Shown here piece after piece: positions 9,792 through 20,216 of a stretch of DNA of 64,000 bases (positions are counted from its first letter, which is position 1; each line of letters opens with the position of its first letter). Position numbers and translations under genes: made by a program. The stretch is from Parascedosporium putredinis. Taxonomy: Eukaryota > Ascomycota > Sordariomycetes > Microascales > Microascaceae. The stretch covers positions 744,001-808,000 of the forward strand of contig CASHTG010000009.1 of assembly GCA_949357655.1 (NCBI GenBank), written 5' to 3'. The notes under the pieces were generated by a model. It made no database searches, had not been told where the DNA came from, and saw nothing but the letters and a program-made list of their open reading frames with translations.

Positions 9792-12700
9792 ATGCCTCAC
9801 CCCGCCGATTACTCGCCGCCGAAGCCGCCGGACTCACCTTCAGATGATTCCGACTCCGACCTCGACCTCGACCTCCAGGAGCTCGACCCGACCACCTCGT
9901 CCACCGCGCGTAGCCCTCGTCTGCTGAGACCCGACAGCTCGACTCCCGAGAAGAAGCAAACCCCGGGTATCGCCTTACGAAACCTTCGCATGGGTGGCCT
10001 GCGCCGATCGGGAAGGAGGGGCGCCGCCCGATACGGGGAGTTGGGAGAAGACCGCGATGCAGCCGGAGAGCATGGAGAGTCGCTCCTTGGTCGTGATAAC
10101 GGTGCCTCGGACCGGAGGTATTCTGAGGGATCAGGCGATGATGCGCCATTACTAGCGGAACGTTCATCGCCCCGAGGACGTCGCTCCTTTACCCAAGATC
10201 GCCTCAAGGGGTTGGGCTCCGCCATACGAATCCCGAGCTTCATGTCTTCCTCGTCTAACCGTGCGGAAGATGCTGAGGATAGTCAAGACGAAGATGACCC
10301 ATCTTCCTCGCGGCATGTTGCTGTGGCGTCTACGCAAGCAACCAAATTCCCCCGAACATTGTCTCCAATGCGAAATACACCGCCTTCACATTCCTTCCCA
10401 TAACCTTGTACAACGAGTTCTCCTTCTTCTTTAATATGTACTTCCTCCTCGTCGCCCTGTCCCAGGCGATACCCGCCCTTCGAATCGGTTACCTCTCCAC
10501 CTATATTGCGCCCCTAGCGTTCGTCTTGATGATCACCATGGGCAAGGAGGCCTGGGATGATATTGGTAGGAGACGGAGGGATAACGAGGCCAACGCCGAA
10601 CCGTATGCCGTCCTTCACTTTGGATACCCCAGGGAGGCAGCGGGCGGCAGTGTACGCAACAGGAAAAGGCTGCGTTCTGAGTTGATAAGGAAGCGAGGAA
10701 AGCGGCCCGTCTCCCCTCGGGATCGGCTTTCCGACATTCAAGAAGAGGAAGAGGATCTTGAGGGTTTTGGCGCAGGTAGCCAGCCGTCCTCGTACGTACA
10801 GGAAATCAGCAAAAAGTCACGAGACCTGAGGGTGGGTGATGTCCTGAAGCTGAGCAAGGGACAGAGGGTACCTGCCGATGTTGTGATCCTGAAGTGCTAC
10901 ACAGCCGAGAGTGCCGTGGCGGCTGAAGGCGAAGGTTCCGAGGAACCTGAGGAGCCTGAGCCTCTTCTTGTCGATACCGGCACCGAAGGTCAACCCGCCG
11001 GGGAGACGTCCGCCGCGGCTTCCGGCTCCGCGGGAGCTGCGGCCGCCGAAGAGGCTGAGAACGGACCGGGTGGAGAGACGTTCATCCGGACGGACCAGCT
11101 TGACGGTGAAACGGACTGGAAGTTGCGTCTTGCTTCGCCCCTTACCCAGAACCTCCCCACTGAGGAATTTGTGCGCCTGCGAGTGACGGGCGGCAAACCG
11201 GACAAGAAAGTCAACGAGTTCCTCGGATCCATCGAGCTCATGGGCAGCAGGGAAGAGGCTCAAGATCACCACGCAGCCCTCCAGAATGAGGGCGGCGACC
11301 GCTCAGGCTCGGCACCTCTATCCCTCGACAACACGGCATGGGCCAACACCGTAATCGCTTCTCAGGGGACGACCCTCGCCGTAATCATGTACACCGGCCC
11401 CCAAACCCGCTCCGCCCTATCCACCGCTCCCTCGCGCTCCAAGACAGGCCTCTTGGAGTATGAGATTAACTCACTCACCAAAATTCTCTGCGCCCTCACA
11501 CTCGCCCTGTCCATCATCCTGGTCGCCCTCGAGGGTTCAACAATGTCGAAGGGAACAGATGGTACATCAAGATTATGCGTTTTCTTGTCCTCTTCTCCAC
11601 CATTGTGCCTATCAGCTTGCGCGTTAATCTCGACCTCGGCAAGAGCGCGTACTCGTGGTTCATCCAGCGTGATCCCGGCATCCCCGGAGCCGTTGTTAGG
11701 ACGAGCACGATTCCCGAAGATCTCGGCCGAATCGAGTATCTACTGAGCGACAAGACCGGCACCCTCACCCAAAATGAAATGGAGATGAAAAAGATTCACG
11801 TCGGAACCGTGTCGTACGCGAATGATGCGATGGACGAGGTCACGTCATACATCTCCCAAGGGTTCCATGTCCAACCTACGCTTGACCCTGCTTCTAAGAC
11901 AGCTCTCATCACGCCGTCCACCTCGTACCAGGCGACTGGAAACATGGGCGGTGCCACGAGAACCCGAAGGGAGATTGGCTCCCGCGTTCGGGACGTTGTT
12001 CTCGCTCTCGCGCTCTGCCACAATGTCACGCCTACTGTCGAAGAGGAGAATGGCCGGATGGTGACGTCGTACCAAGCCTCATCCCCTGATGAAATCGCCA
12101 TCGTGCGATGGACTGAGTCTGTAGGGCTCCGACTATCGCACCGCGACCGCAAGGGTATGATTCTCGAGTCGAGTAAAGGCCGCAAGGTTGTGCAGGTCCG
12201 GATCCTCGATATTTTCCCCTTTACCTCGGAAGGCAAGCGCATGGGAATTATTGTTCAGTTCTACGAGCACGCGTCAAACAAGGCACCCGATCTGTCAACT
12301 GGAGAGATTTGGTTCTACCAAAAGGGTGCTGATACGGTGATGGGCTCCATCGTCGCTGCAAACGACTGGCTCGACGAGGAGACGGCTAATATGGCCCGGG
12401 AGGGCCTCCGAACCCTCGTCGTTGGCCGCAAGCGCCTCTCGTACAAGCAATACCAGGAGTTTTCATCGGCGCACCAGGAGGCCGCCCTGCTCATCTCGGG
12501 CCGCGATGCCGGCATGCAGAAGGTCGTGTCACAGTACTTAGAGCGGGATCTGGAGCTCCTGGGCGTGACGGGTGTCGAAGACAAGCTACAGCGCGATGTC
12601 AAGCCGTCGCTCGAGCTTTTACGCAATGCAGGCATCAAGATTTGGATGCTGACGGGCGACAAGGTAGAGACGGCGCGTTGCGTGGCCGTCAGTTCGAAGC

Positions 12701-13961
12701 TGGTGGCACGTGGCCAGTACATCCATACCGTGGCTAAGCTGACGCGCAAGGACGGCGCGCAGGAGCACCTCGACTTCCTCCGCAGCAAGCCGGACTCGTG
12801 CCTCCTCATCGACGGCGAGAGTCTAGCGCTGTACCTGGCGCATTTCAGAGTCGAGTTCATCTCTGTAGCCGTGCTCCTGCCCACCGTCGTGGCTTGCCGC
12901 TGCTCGCCCACGCAAAAGGCCGAGGTGGCTCAGCTCATCAAAGAGTACACCAAGAAGCGCGTGTGCTGCATCGGCGATGGCGGCAATGACGTGTCCATGA
13001 TTCAGGCGGCCGACGTCGGCGTTGGCATCGTGGGTAAGGAGGGTCGACAGGCCTCCCTCGCGGCCGACTTCTCCATCGAGCAGTTTTGCCACCTGACCAA
13101 GCTGCTCGTGTGGCACGGCCGCAACAGCTACAAGCGGAGCGCGAAGCTGGCCCAGTTTGTCATTCACCGTGGCCTCATCATTGCCGTGTGCCAGACCATG
13201 TACAGTATCGCCATGAAGTTTGAACCTGAGGGTTTGTACAAGGTATGTTTTTCTAAGGCGGATCGCTCTCGTCTCTCCCAAACTTTATCTGGTTATCAAG
13301 ATTGTACTGACTCCTATGGGTGTAGGACTGGCTCCTCGTCGGTTATGCCACCATATACACTGCCGCCCCCGTTCTGTCCCTTGTCCTCGACAAAGACGTG
13401 GACGAAGACCTCGCCAATCTATACCCGGAACTGTACAAGGAACTCACCTCGGGCCGTTCCCTCTCGTACCGGACCTTTTTATCTGGGTTTTTGTCTCCAT
13501 CTACCAAGGCGGCATCATCCAGGGCCTTTCGCAGATCCTGACCTCGGTGGACGGTGACCGCATGCGTGCCGTCAGCTACACGGTGCTAGTGCTGAATGAG
13601 CTGCTCATGGTCGCTATCGAGATCACGACTTGGCATCCCGTCATGATTGCGTGCATTGTTGGCACGTTCCTCATGTACGTGGGGTCGATACCGTTCCTAG
13701 GCGATTACTTTGACCTCGGATTCATCATTACTTGGTACGTATATCTTGACGCTTACCTTTCCCGTCCTTCCTTTTTTTTCTTTTTCTTCGTCTTTACCAT
13801 TCGACGCGGGAGACAAGCCACCATTCTAACATGATTTACCTAGGGGTTTCTTATGGAGGGTCCTCGCTATTGGATCCATCTCACTTGTACCGCCTTATGC
13901 TGTCAAGGTGATTAGCAGGACGATGAAGCCACCTTCGTATAGAAAGGTACAGAGCAGGTAG
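9792..13961 (+). CDS. neo1: P4-ATPase of the Neo1/ATP9 class (phospholipid flippase)
   Basis: P4-ATPases move phospholipids to the cytosolic leaflet; the Neo1 class acts in Golgi and endosomal membranes without a Cdc50 partner. Corrected length is 1326 residues over three exons (introns 13243-13325 and 13735-13843). Marks in order are an acidic N-terminus with Ser/Pro clusters, the first TM pair (FLLVALSQAIPALRIGY), DGETDWKLR in the actuator domain (the DW form is diagnostic of Neo1/ATP9), the phosphorylation motif DKTGTLT near 11748, SPDEIAIVRWTE, GDKVETA, the hinge GDGGNDVSMI, and the last TMs. A low-complexity Ala/Glu insert precedes DGETDWK. Three single-base losses break it: CCCCC 10349-10353, GGG 11533-11535 and TTTTT 13476-13480. 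After repair the gene ends at 13961 with KVQSR. Confidence 0.93.
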
Positions 13962-14442
13962 AGGCTCGTGTTCACTTGGGATTGTATCATGATGGCGTTT
14001 CGGGGTGGAGAGGGATGCTCATATTTAATTTTTTTCCTAGATTATTCTACCTGTCCATCTATTCCCTTCACACCTGTGTAAATAGAGCATTGTCTGTGTT
14101 TTTTTGCATATTTTATTCCCTTTGACTTGTCCAAATTCCTTCCTGTCCTCTGCAGAACTCGTTTTCTTCTTGTTCTTGGCTGTTTCCTGCCTGTCTACGC
14201 GGGTTTCCGTTTTCTATGAATACAGAAGGACCAAACATATTTCAGTCATACCACTAGTAGGAGAGAAGCACCCATGAGAGAGTAAGGGATGATGGTTATA
14301 CAAATCTACATATCTATGTACATCTAACCGAAAAAAGAGTCGCACATGACATTTTCCATCTCTCTCTCTACATATCATACAATTTAAATATTTTACAATA
14401 TTGCCACTAACGTTTCCCTCTCAGCAAGGCAAGAGATTTGCC
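13962..14442. other. Convergent intergenic region
   Basis: This lies between the 3' ends of neo1 and the Cyc2-like gene. It is AT-rich with T runs at 14028-14035 and 14098-14105, as expected for 3' UTRs. No gene is seen. Confidence 0.6.
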
Positions 14443-15815
14443 TCAAGGAAACCCGAGCACAAGCCACGGCCGGGCCGGGTCGCCAAACTTGGCATCCAGC
14501 TCGCCGAGGAGGCCACCGGTCCTGAAAGTTGCGCCGCTCGGGTGGCGGACAACCTCGCCGGCGAGCTTGTCCACGAAGCCTTGGGGCCCGCACACGAATA
14601 CGGGCTTGTGCAGGTCCGCAGCGGGAGCGTGATTCGTTTCAAGAGCAGCAGCGGCGGCGGCCGTGGTCGTGGCCGTGTGGGTGGTCGGGTCCTCGGGCTC
14701 GCAGAGGACAGCGACGGGAACGGGTAGCGCGCAGGGGTAGAGCGGTCGGCGGGTAGGCCGCCTCGCCCACGTGCGGGGAGAGATTTGGAGGGCGTTTTTG
14801 AGATCCGCCTCCGCGAGGGCGGTGCCCTCGTCGTCGATGGCGACCTGGACAGACAGCTTGTCGCCATAGTGCCTCTTCATCTCGAGAAGCCGGCGAGCCA
14901 TGTCCGAGGCCCCGGGGAGGTCGGCGACGGCGCCGTCCAGAACCGCCAGCTTGGCCGGGTCGCGCACGCTCTGAAGATCGGAGCGGGTGCGCACGGCCCA
15001 AACGATGCGCACCTTGGTGTCGGGGTGGACGCCGCGGCCGCGCGCAGGATTGCCCCCGAGAACGGCGTGTGCCACCTGCATGGCGGTGGCGATGCCGGTG
15101 CCGCCGGCGAGGCAGACGACGTCCTCGGGGGTGTCGGCGCCGACGTGGGCAAAGGCGTAGCCGCGCTCGCCGAGGCGCAGCTCGACGCTGTCGCCGGGGT
15201 TCATCTTGGCGAGGTAGTTGGAGACTTCGCCGCGGGGTAGGCGGCGGACAAAGAAGCGGATGCGGCCGTCGGCGTCGGCGCGGGGCTGGTCTGGGGGCGG
15301 GGGTAAAGGGGTGTACTCCCTCTGGATCTGGATCTGGGGCTGCTTGACTTGGACGGACCATTGGAAGTCCCACCAGGTGCCGTCGGGGCCGAGGTAGGGG
15401 AGGGCGCCCGGGGGTGGGGGCTGGCGCGGGGCGAGGGTCATGACGAAGGAGTTGGGGGAGACGGGGGTTTTGGAGACGACGGTGTAGGGGACGAAGTTGG
15501 TGGTGTTGAGAGTCGTTTGCTTCGTTGTGGCGGGTTGTAAGAGGTACCATGTGAGGCCGGAGAGGGAGGCGGCGCCGGCGCCGAGGAGGAGGAGGAGCCG
15601 GGGGAGGCGGGAACTGGGAAGAGGTTTGGAGCGGGATGAGGTGCTGGAGGCTCGCTGCGAGCTGGGGGGCGATTGAGGCGTGGAGGAGGCGATATGGTTC
15701 TGGCGAGGGGTGATGGGGTTGCTGGAGGAGAGAGGCCCATCCAAGATGTTCTAGGGCGACATCGCGAAAGGGTGGATGCCGCCCTTGCGTGGGCGAAGAG
15801 ACGAAGCTCCTTCAT
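14443..15815 (-). CDS. Cyc2-like mitochondrial FAD/NAD(P)H oxidoreductase
   Basis: This is a ferredoxin-reductase-fold protein; in yeast Cyc2 is an inner-membrane flavoprotein that reduces heme for cytochrome c maturation. Corrected length is 457 residues with no intron. The true start is probably 15815, whose first 28 codons form a basic, amphipathic presequence (LRLFAHARAASTLSRCR). That frame joins the rest only if one G is restored in the run at 15736-15738. A membrane segment follows (LPRLLLLLGAGAASLSGLTW), then the FAD-binding RxYTP motif (QREYTPL), a phosphate-binding stretch (GEVSNYLAKMNPGD), the NAD-binding CLAGGTGIATAM, and a C-terminal VFVCGPQGF. A Thr/Ala-rich insert precedes the last strand. 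It could be another cytochrome b5 reductase-like enzyme; the presequence, TM and long insert favour Cyc2. Confidence 0.82.
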
Positions 15816-16318
15816 GAAGGGCGAAGAGAGTGCTCCAGCTCTGTCGATTTAGTTCAAGTTTTCCACGTTTTTTATATAGAAAGGAAAGGTATAGGTCTGG
15901 TGTGATGAGATGAGATGAGATTCGGCGTGAGTTTGCAATGTTACATCTATCCTCGGCGATGAGAGATGAATAGATCCATAAGCTGAAGGTGAGAGGAGTG
16001 CAAGTGCTGGTCAATATTGAAATTTTGAGATTACATAATCACAAATCACTTTCAGTCCCGGTTTCTCCCATCACGCTCGTTATGGCTCAGCTATGCAATT
16101 CAAGATTGATAAAAGGTTGCAAGAATTATAGAAGGTATATAGATGGACAATTGAATCGTAGTAAGAGGTAATGAGATAAAACAATGAGCAATAATCCTTG
16201 ATACCCCGAGAATATACCAGAAGCGCCCAAACCAAACCCGGTTAGCAAAACCACAACCCAACTTACACGGCCCCGCTCACGCCCGCTCACGCCCGCCCAC
16301 GCCCGCTCACTCTCCATC
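15816..16318. other. Intergenic region between two minus-strand genes
   Basis: It holds the promoter of the Cyc2-like gene and the 3' flank of the triple-AAA gene. It is AT-rich at 15840-16200 and then abruptly GC-rich in a short minisatellite (16271-16310). No gene is seen. Confidence 0.6.
16271..16310. repeat. 10-bp minisatellite, four units
   Basis: Four adjacent copies of a unit close to GCCCGCTCAC (the third unit has CCC for CTC, and the first begins C instead of G). It ends 8 nt before the stop codon of the triple-AAA gene on the opposite strand, so it lies in that gene's 3' UTR or flank. Confidence 0.85.
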
Positions 16319-19300
16319 TCACGCGCGGTCCTGCAACTCGGCCGCGAGCCTCTCCCGCAGCATATCCTGCAAAAATACAATCATATCCGGAGTCGAGACC
16401 TGCAGCCTGCCCGACTTGCGGCCCTTTTTCCCCTCGGACATGAAGACGTCGCCGACGATGCGGCGCGAGAGGGTCTCGACGTCACGGCCGTTGGACCAGT
16501 CGCGGGTCCCAGCGAGCTTGGCCAAGAGGCGCTGAACCTTTGCTTTATCCTCGGGTGCGGGGGCGACCCTATCGCGGATAGCGATGCCGAGCTTGCCGAG
16601 GAGCTGGCCGAGGAAGAGCAGGCACTGGGCCGGGGTGAGCTGGGGGAAGACGACCTCGGTGGAGAAGCGGCCGCGCAGGCCGCGGTTGGACTTCATGAGG
16701 GCGTCCATGTCGCCGCTGTAGCCGGCGAGGATGACGACCATTTTCCGCATGTAGCGCTCCTTGGTCAGGCCGTCGACCAGCTCGCCCACGGCCTCCTCCT
16801 CAAAGGAGTCGGTGCCGCCGCCGCCGAGGCGGTAGGCCTCGTCGACGAAGAGGATCTTGCCCAGGGCGCGCTCCATGAGGGCCTGCACGCGGGGCCCGTG
16901 TGGCCCTTGTACTGGCCGATGAGGTCCGAGGCCGAGCACTCGACGACCTCGTCGCTGGCGAGGAAGCCCATGTCGTAAAACACTTGGCCAATCTTGCGCG
17001 CCGTCGACGTCTTGCCCGTGCCGGGCGGGCCCTTGAAGATGAAGGTGAAGGGCACGTAGGGGCGGGGGTCCCGCCCGTGCAGGCGCATGCCGGCCGCGAT
17101 TTGCTGGTAGCCCTTGAACTGCTGCACGACCTTGTCGAAGCCGACGAATTCCTTGAACAGGTCCTCGCACGTGGATCCGGCGCCGTCGGTGCGCCGCCAG
17201 TCGGGGTCAAAGTCATCGGGCTCCAGCACGACTTGGTCGTCCAAGGCGAGGAGGTAGGCTTCTTCTTCGTCCTCTTCCTTCTTTTGCGTAGCCGAGTCTG
17301 CCGTCGCTGCCGTGGTGGCGGGCGCTTCATCCTTGTTTGTATCGGGGACTGCCGCGGCGGAAGGGTCCACGTTGGGCGGTCCGTCCGATTCTACCACGGG
17401 GAGGGGCTTACTGATGTTTCATTGTCTTTGGGCGCCTCGGCCGTGACTGCCTTGTCCTCACCGGAGGCATCATCAACAGTCACTTGGAAAGTCACTTTGA
17501 CCGCGGCGACATCCGCTTCCGCCTCTACCGTCGCCGCCGCCGCCGCCGTCGTCGTCGTCGTAACCGCAGCCCTGTTCTTCTCCCTTTCGCCATCCACCCG
17601 CTTCCTATAAGCGGCCCTGGCGCGGTTCACCAAATTCTCCACATCCCGCCCATTGCCGAAATTCGGCCGGTCCCTCGCCCGCCCAAGCACCTGCTCCGCC
17701 ACATGCCTCCCCATGGGCGTCACCTCGAGCTCCTCAGCCGAGAGAGTCTTGTCAAAGATGGTCATGAGGTCGCCCACGGGGTAGTCCTTGATCTCAAAGG
17801 CATCCTCTAGCGGGAAGCGGCTGCGCAGACCGGGGTTCCCGCGCACAAACAGCTCGCGCATGCCATCCGGGTAACCGACGAGGATCACGGCGCGGTCCTG
17901 GCCGGGCTTGGCCGAGGTCTTGGCGACAATGGTGTCGAGAATATCGTAAAGGTACTGGTCGCCCTTGAATGTCGACTGGCCCGCGCTCTCCGAGGGGCAC
18001 AGGTTGTCGGCGTCGTCGATGATGAGCACCTTGCCGGCGGCCTCTTCGAAAATCTTTTTCGTGTTTTGCTGCGCGCCCCGATCCACTTGGAGTTGAAGTC
18101 GCTCGGGTCCTTTCTCACCACCTCCTTTTTCGAGACGAGGTTCAAGTCGCACAGGATCCGCGCGTACAGGTTCGCGACCGTGGTCTTGCCCACGCCGGGC
18201 GACCCCATGATGACGCGGTTGAAATGCGTGCCAATGGGCTTCTTGCCCTTCATCTCAAGCCTGTAGTTGACCCTCGCGCGGTCCATGAGCGCCTCCACCT
18301 CCCTCTTGATGTTCTCCATGCCCACCATCTGCTGCAGCTCCTTGTACGCCGCGCTCGTCACCCGCAGGTCCGGCGGCGGCTTGCCCAGCAGATCCTCCTT
18401 GGTGAGGAACCGGTCGTCGGGCGCTTCGCCCTCGACGCTGCCCTTGGCCTCCCACGCGGCGCGCTCGACCCAGAGCCTGTCGGCCTGGCGGTCGCAGGCA
18501 GCGGAGAAGGCGTCGCGCACGGCCCAGAAGTTGCGGAAATCGCCCAGCTCGCGCTCCGTCCCGATGCGGCGGGCTAGCCTCTCGGTGTAGCAGCCGCCGA
18601 CGCCGCCTTCGACCTCGAGCCCGCGCTTGCGGAACAAGCGCTGCAGGAGGGTGTGGATCTCGGCGTCGGTAAAGTCGTCGATGTGGATCGTGCGGTCGCT
18701 GCGGTGGGTCTTGTGGACGTCGATGTCGTCCTCTCCCCAGTCATAGAGGTCGTCCTTGAATGAGGTAAAGTGTTGCCTGACGGTCCATTTTCCTTAAAAG
18801 ACAGTCACAGACATGGGGTTAGCGTGGTCGGTCCGCTGTGTGTCGCTCAGATGACATATGGGGTATATCGATCAGAAGGGGACAAGGGAAGCAAACTTAC
18901 CGGTTCCCGGACCGCCGGTAACGTCAAAGTCAATGGTTTTTCCGTGTGTCGTCTCTCCGCGCCGCTCCGAAGCCTCGACGGCGGCTTTCATGGAAAGGAA
19001 GGCTTGTTTGACGCTTTCCAATCCTACCATGCACATGATGCGGTCGAGACCTCGATTGGGCCTCCAGATCTTGGGTTTCTGCCGGAGCCATTCCAGACGG
19101 GCCTTTGAGTCGTCTTCTACCTCTTCGGGGTTGTGGTCGTACTTGTTATCCTCATCATCGTCGTTGTTGTTGTCGCTGTCGCTGTCGCTGTCGATTTTAT
19201 CATCGTTGTTGTCTTCGTCTTCGTCCTCCTCGTCGTTGTCGCTATCGTCGCTGCCATCCTCACTGTCGTCTTCGTCATCTTCGTCATCATCGCTGTCGTC

Positions 19301-20216
19301 GTCGTCATCGTCGTCGACATCGGTCCATCCTTCTGATGAGTTGTCGTCGTTTTTCTTCTCCTCTTCCTTTTCTTTCTTCTTTTCCTTTTCTTTCGTCTTC
19401 TCATTCTTCTTAGGCTTTTCATTTTTCTTTTTCTTTTTCTCATCCTTCTTCTTTTTCTCATCCTTCTTTTCTTCTTCGTCTTTCTTTTCTTCTTCGTCCT
19501 TCTTCTCCTCTTCATCCTTGTTCTCCTCTTCATCCTTCTTTTCTTCTTCGTCTTTCTTCTCCTCTTCATCCTTCTTCTCCCCCTCGTCCTTCTCCTCCTC
19601 CTCATTCCCCTTGTTATCTTCGCTGCTCTCCTCGCTCTTCTTCTTCTTTTTCTTCCTCTTCTTCTTCTTCTCCTCCGACTTCTCCTCTGTCTTCTCCTCA
19701 ACCTTCTCCTCGACCTTGTCTACCCCCGCATTTGATGCCTGCTCCTCTGTAGATTTCGCCTCTGGTTCTTGACTCGTCTCATCGGCTTTCCCCTACATCA
19801 TTGCCTTTTGCTGCTCTATCTCTCCGTCCGGTTTAGAACCCCCTTCACCAGTAGCTTCACCCTCCTTTGATACAGGCTTCTCCTCCTCGCCCTGGCCCTC
19901 GCCCTGGCCCTCGCCCTGGCCCTTCTCTGCGTCCACCACCACTGCCGCTAATGCTGCCGCTGCCTCTCCATCGCCCGAGCTTGCAGGTTGGACAACAACA
20001 AACTCGCCAGCCTCGTCTGATTTGGCGTCGCTCGCCGACGAAGCGCCGCTTGCTTGTGCTGGTTCGGTTGTCGCTGGCGCCGGGGTGCGGTTTCCTGCGC
20101 TTCCGGCAGGTTGCTTTCGCTATCCAATACAATAGCCGAGTCGTCCCGTCGTGGCGTCGAGTTTGCTGGGTCAGTCGGCGGGCTATCTTTGTGTCGTTTT
20201 CGTCCTTGGGCTCCAT
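16319..20216 (-). CDS. Triple AAA+ ATPase of the CbxX/SpoVK-like fungal family, frameshifted and with an in-frame stop
   Basis: Corrected length is 1264 codons with one 108-nt intron (18793-18900). The N-terminal 140 residues are Ala/Glu/Gln-rich with GQGE repeats, followed by a Lys/Glu tract (six KKDEEE-like units) and an Asp-rich tract. AAA1 has Walker A GGPGTGK (about residue 438, split by the intron) but no Walker B. AAA2 has GSPGVGKTT (about 638) and an altered Walker B, IIDDADN. AAA3 has GPPGTGKTS (about 1030), ILFVDEAYRL and YDMGFLASDEVVECSASDLIGQY, all canonical. Repair needs five bases: GGG 20208-20210, GGGG 20082-20085, CCCC 18076-18079, GGGG 17403-17406 and GGGG 16891-16894. An amber codon remains in frame at 19793-19795 (codon about 142). 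The family is widespread in filamentous fungi; its role is unproven, and bacterial relatives remodel Rubisco or act in sporulation. Confidence 0.85.
19150..19720 (-). repeat. Charged low-complexity coding tract (Lys/Glu then Asp-rich)
   Basis: Within the triple-AAA gene, codons for EEK and KKDEEE units repeat from about 19720 down to 19340, with six near-identical KKDEEE units around 19450-19600. They are followed by an Asp/Ser/Asn tract down to about 19150. The frame is open through the whole tract. It should form a long, highly charged helix or disordered linker before AAA1. Confidence 0.85.

Noticed and set aside
14639..15550. 303-codon minus-strand open frame
   Set aside because: Out-of-frame reading of the Cyc2-like gene; Arg/Pro/His-rich with no motifs, whereas the accepted frame carries FAD and NAD motifs.
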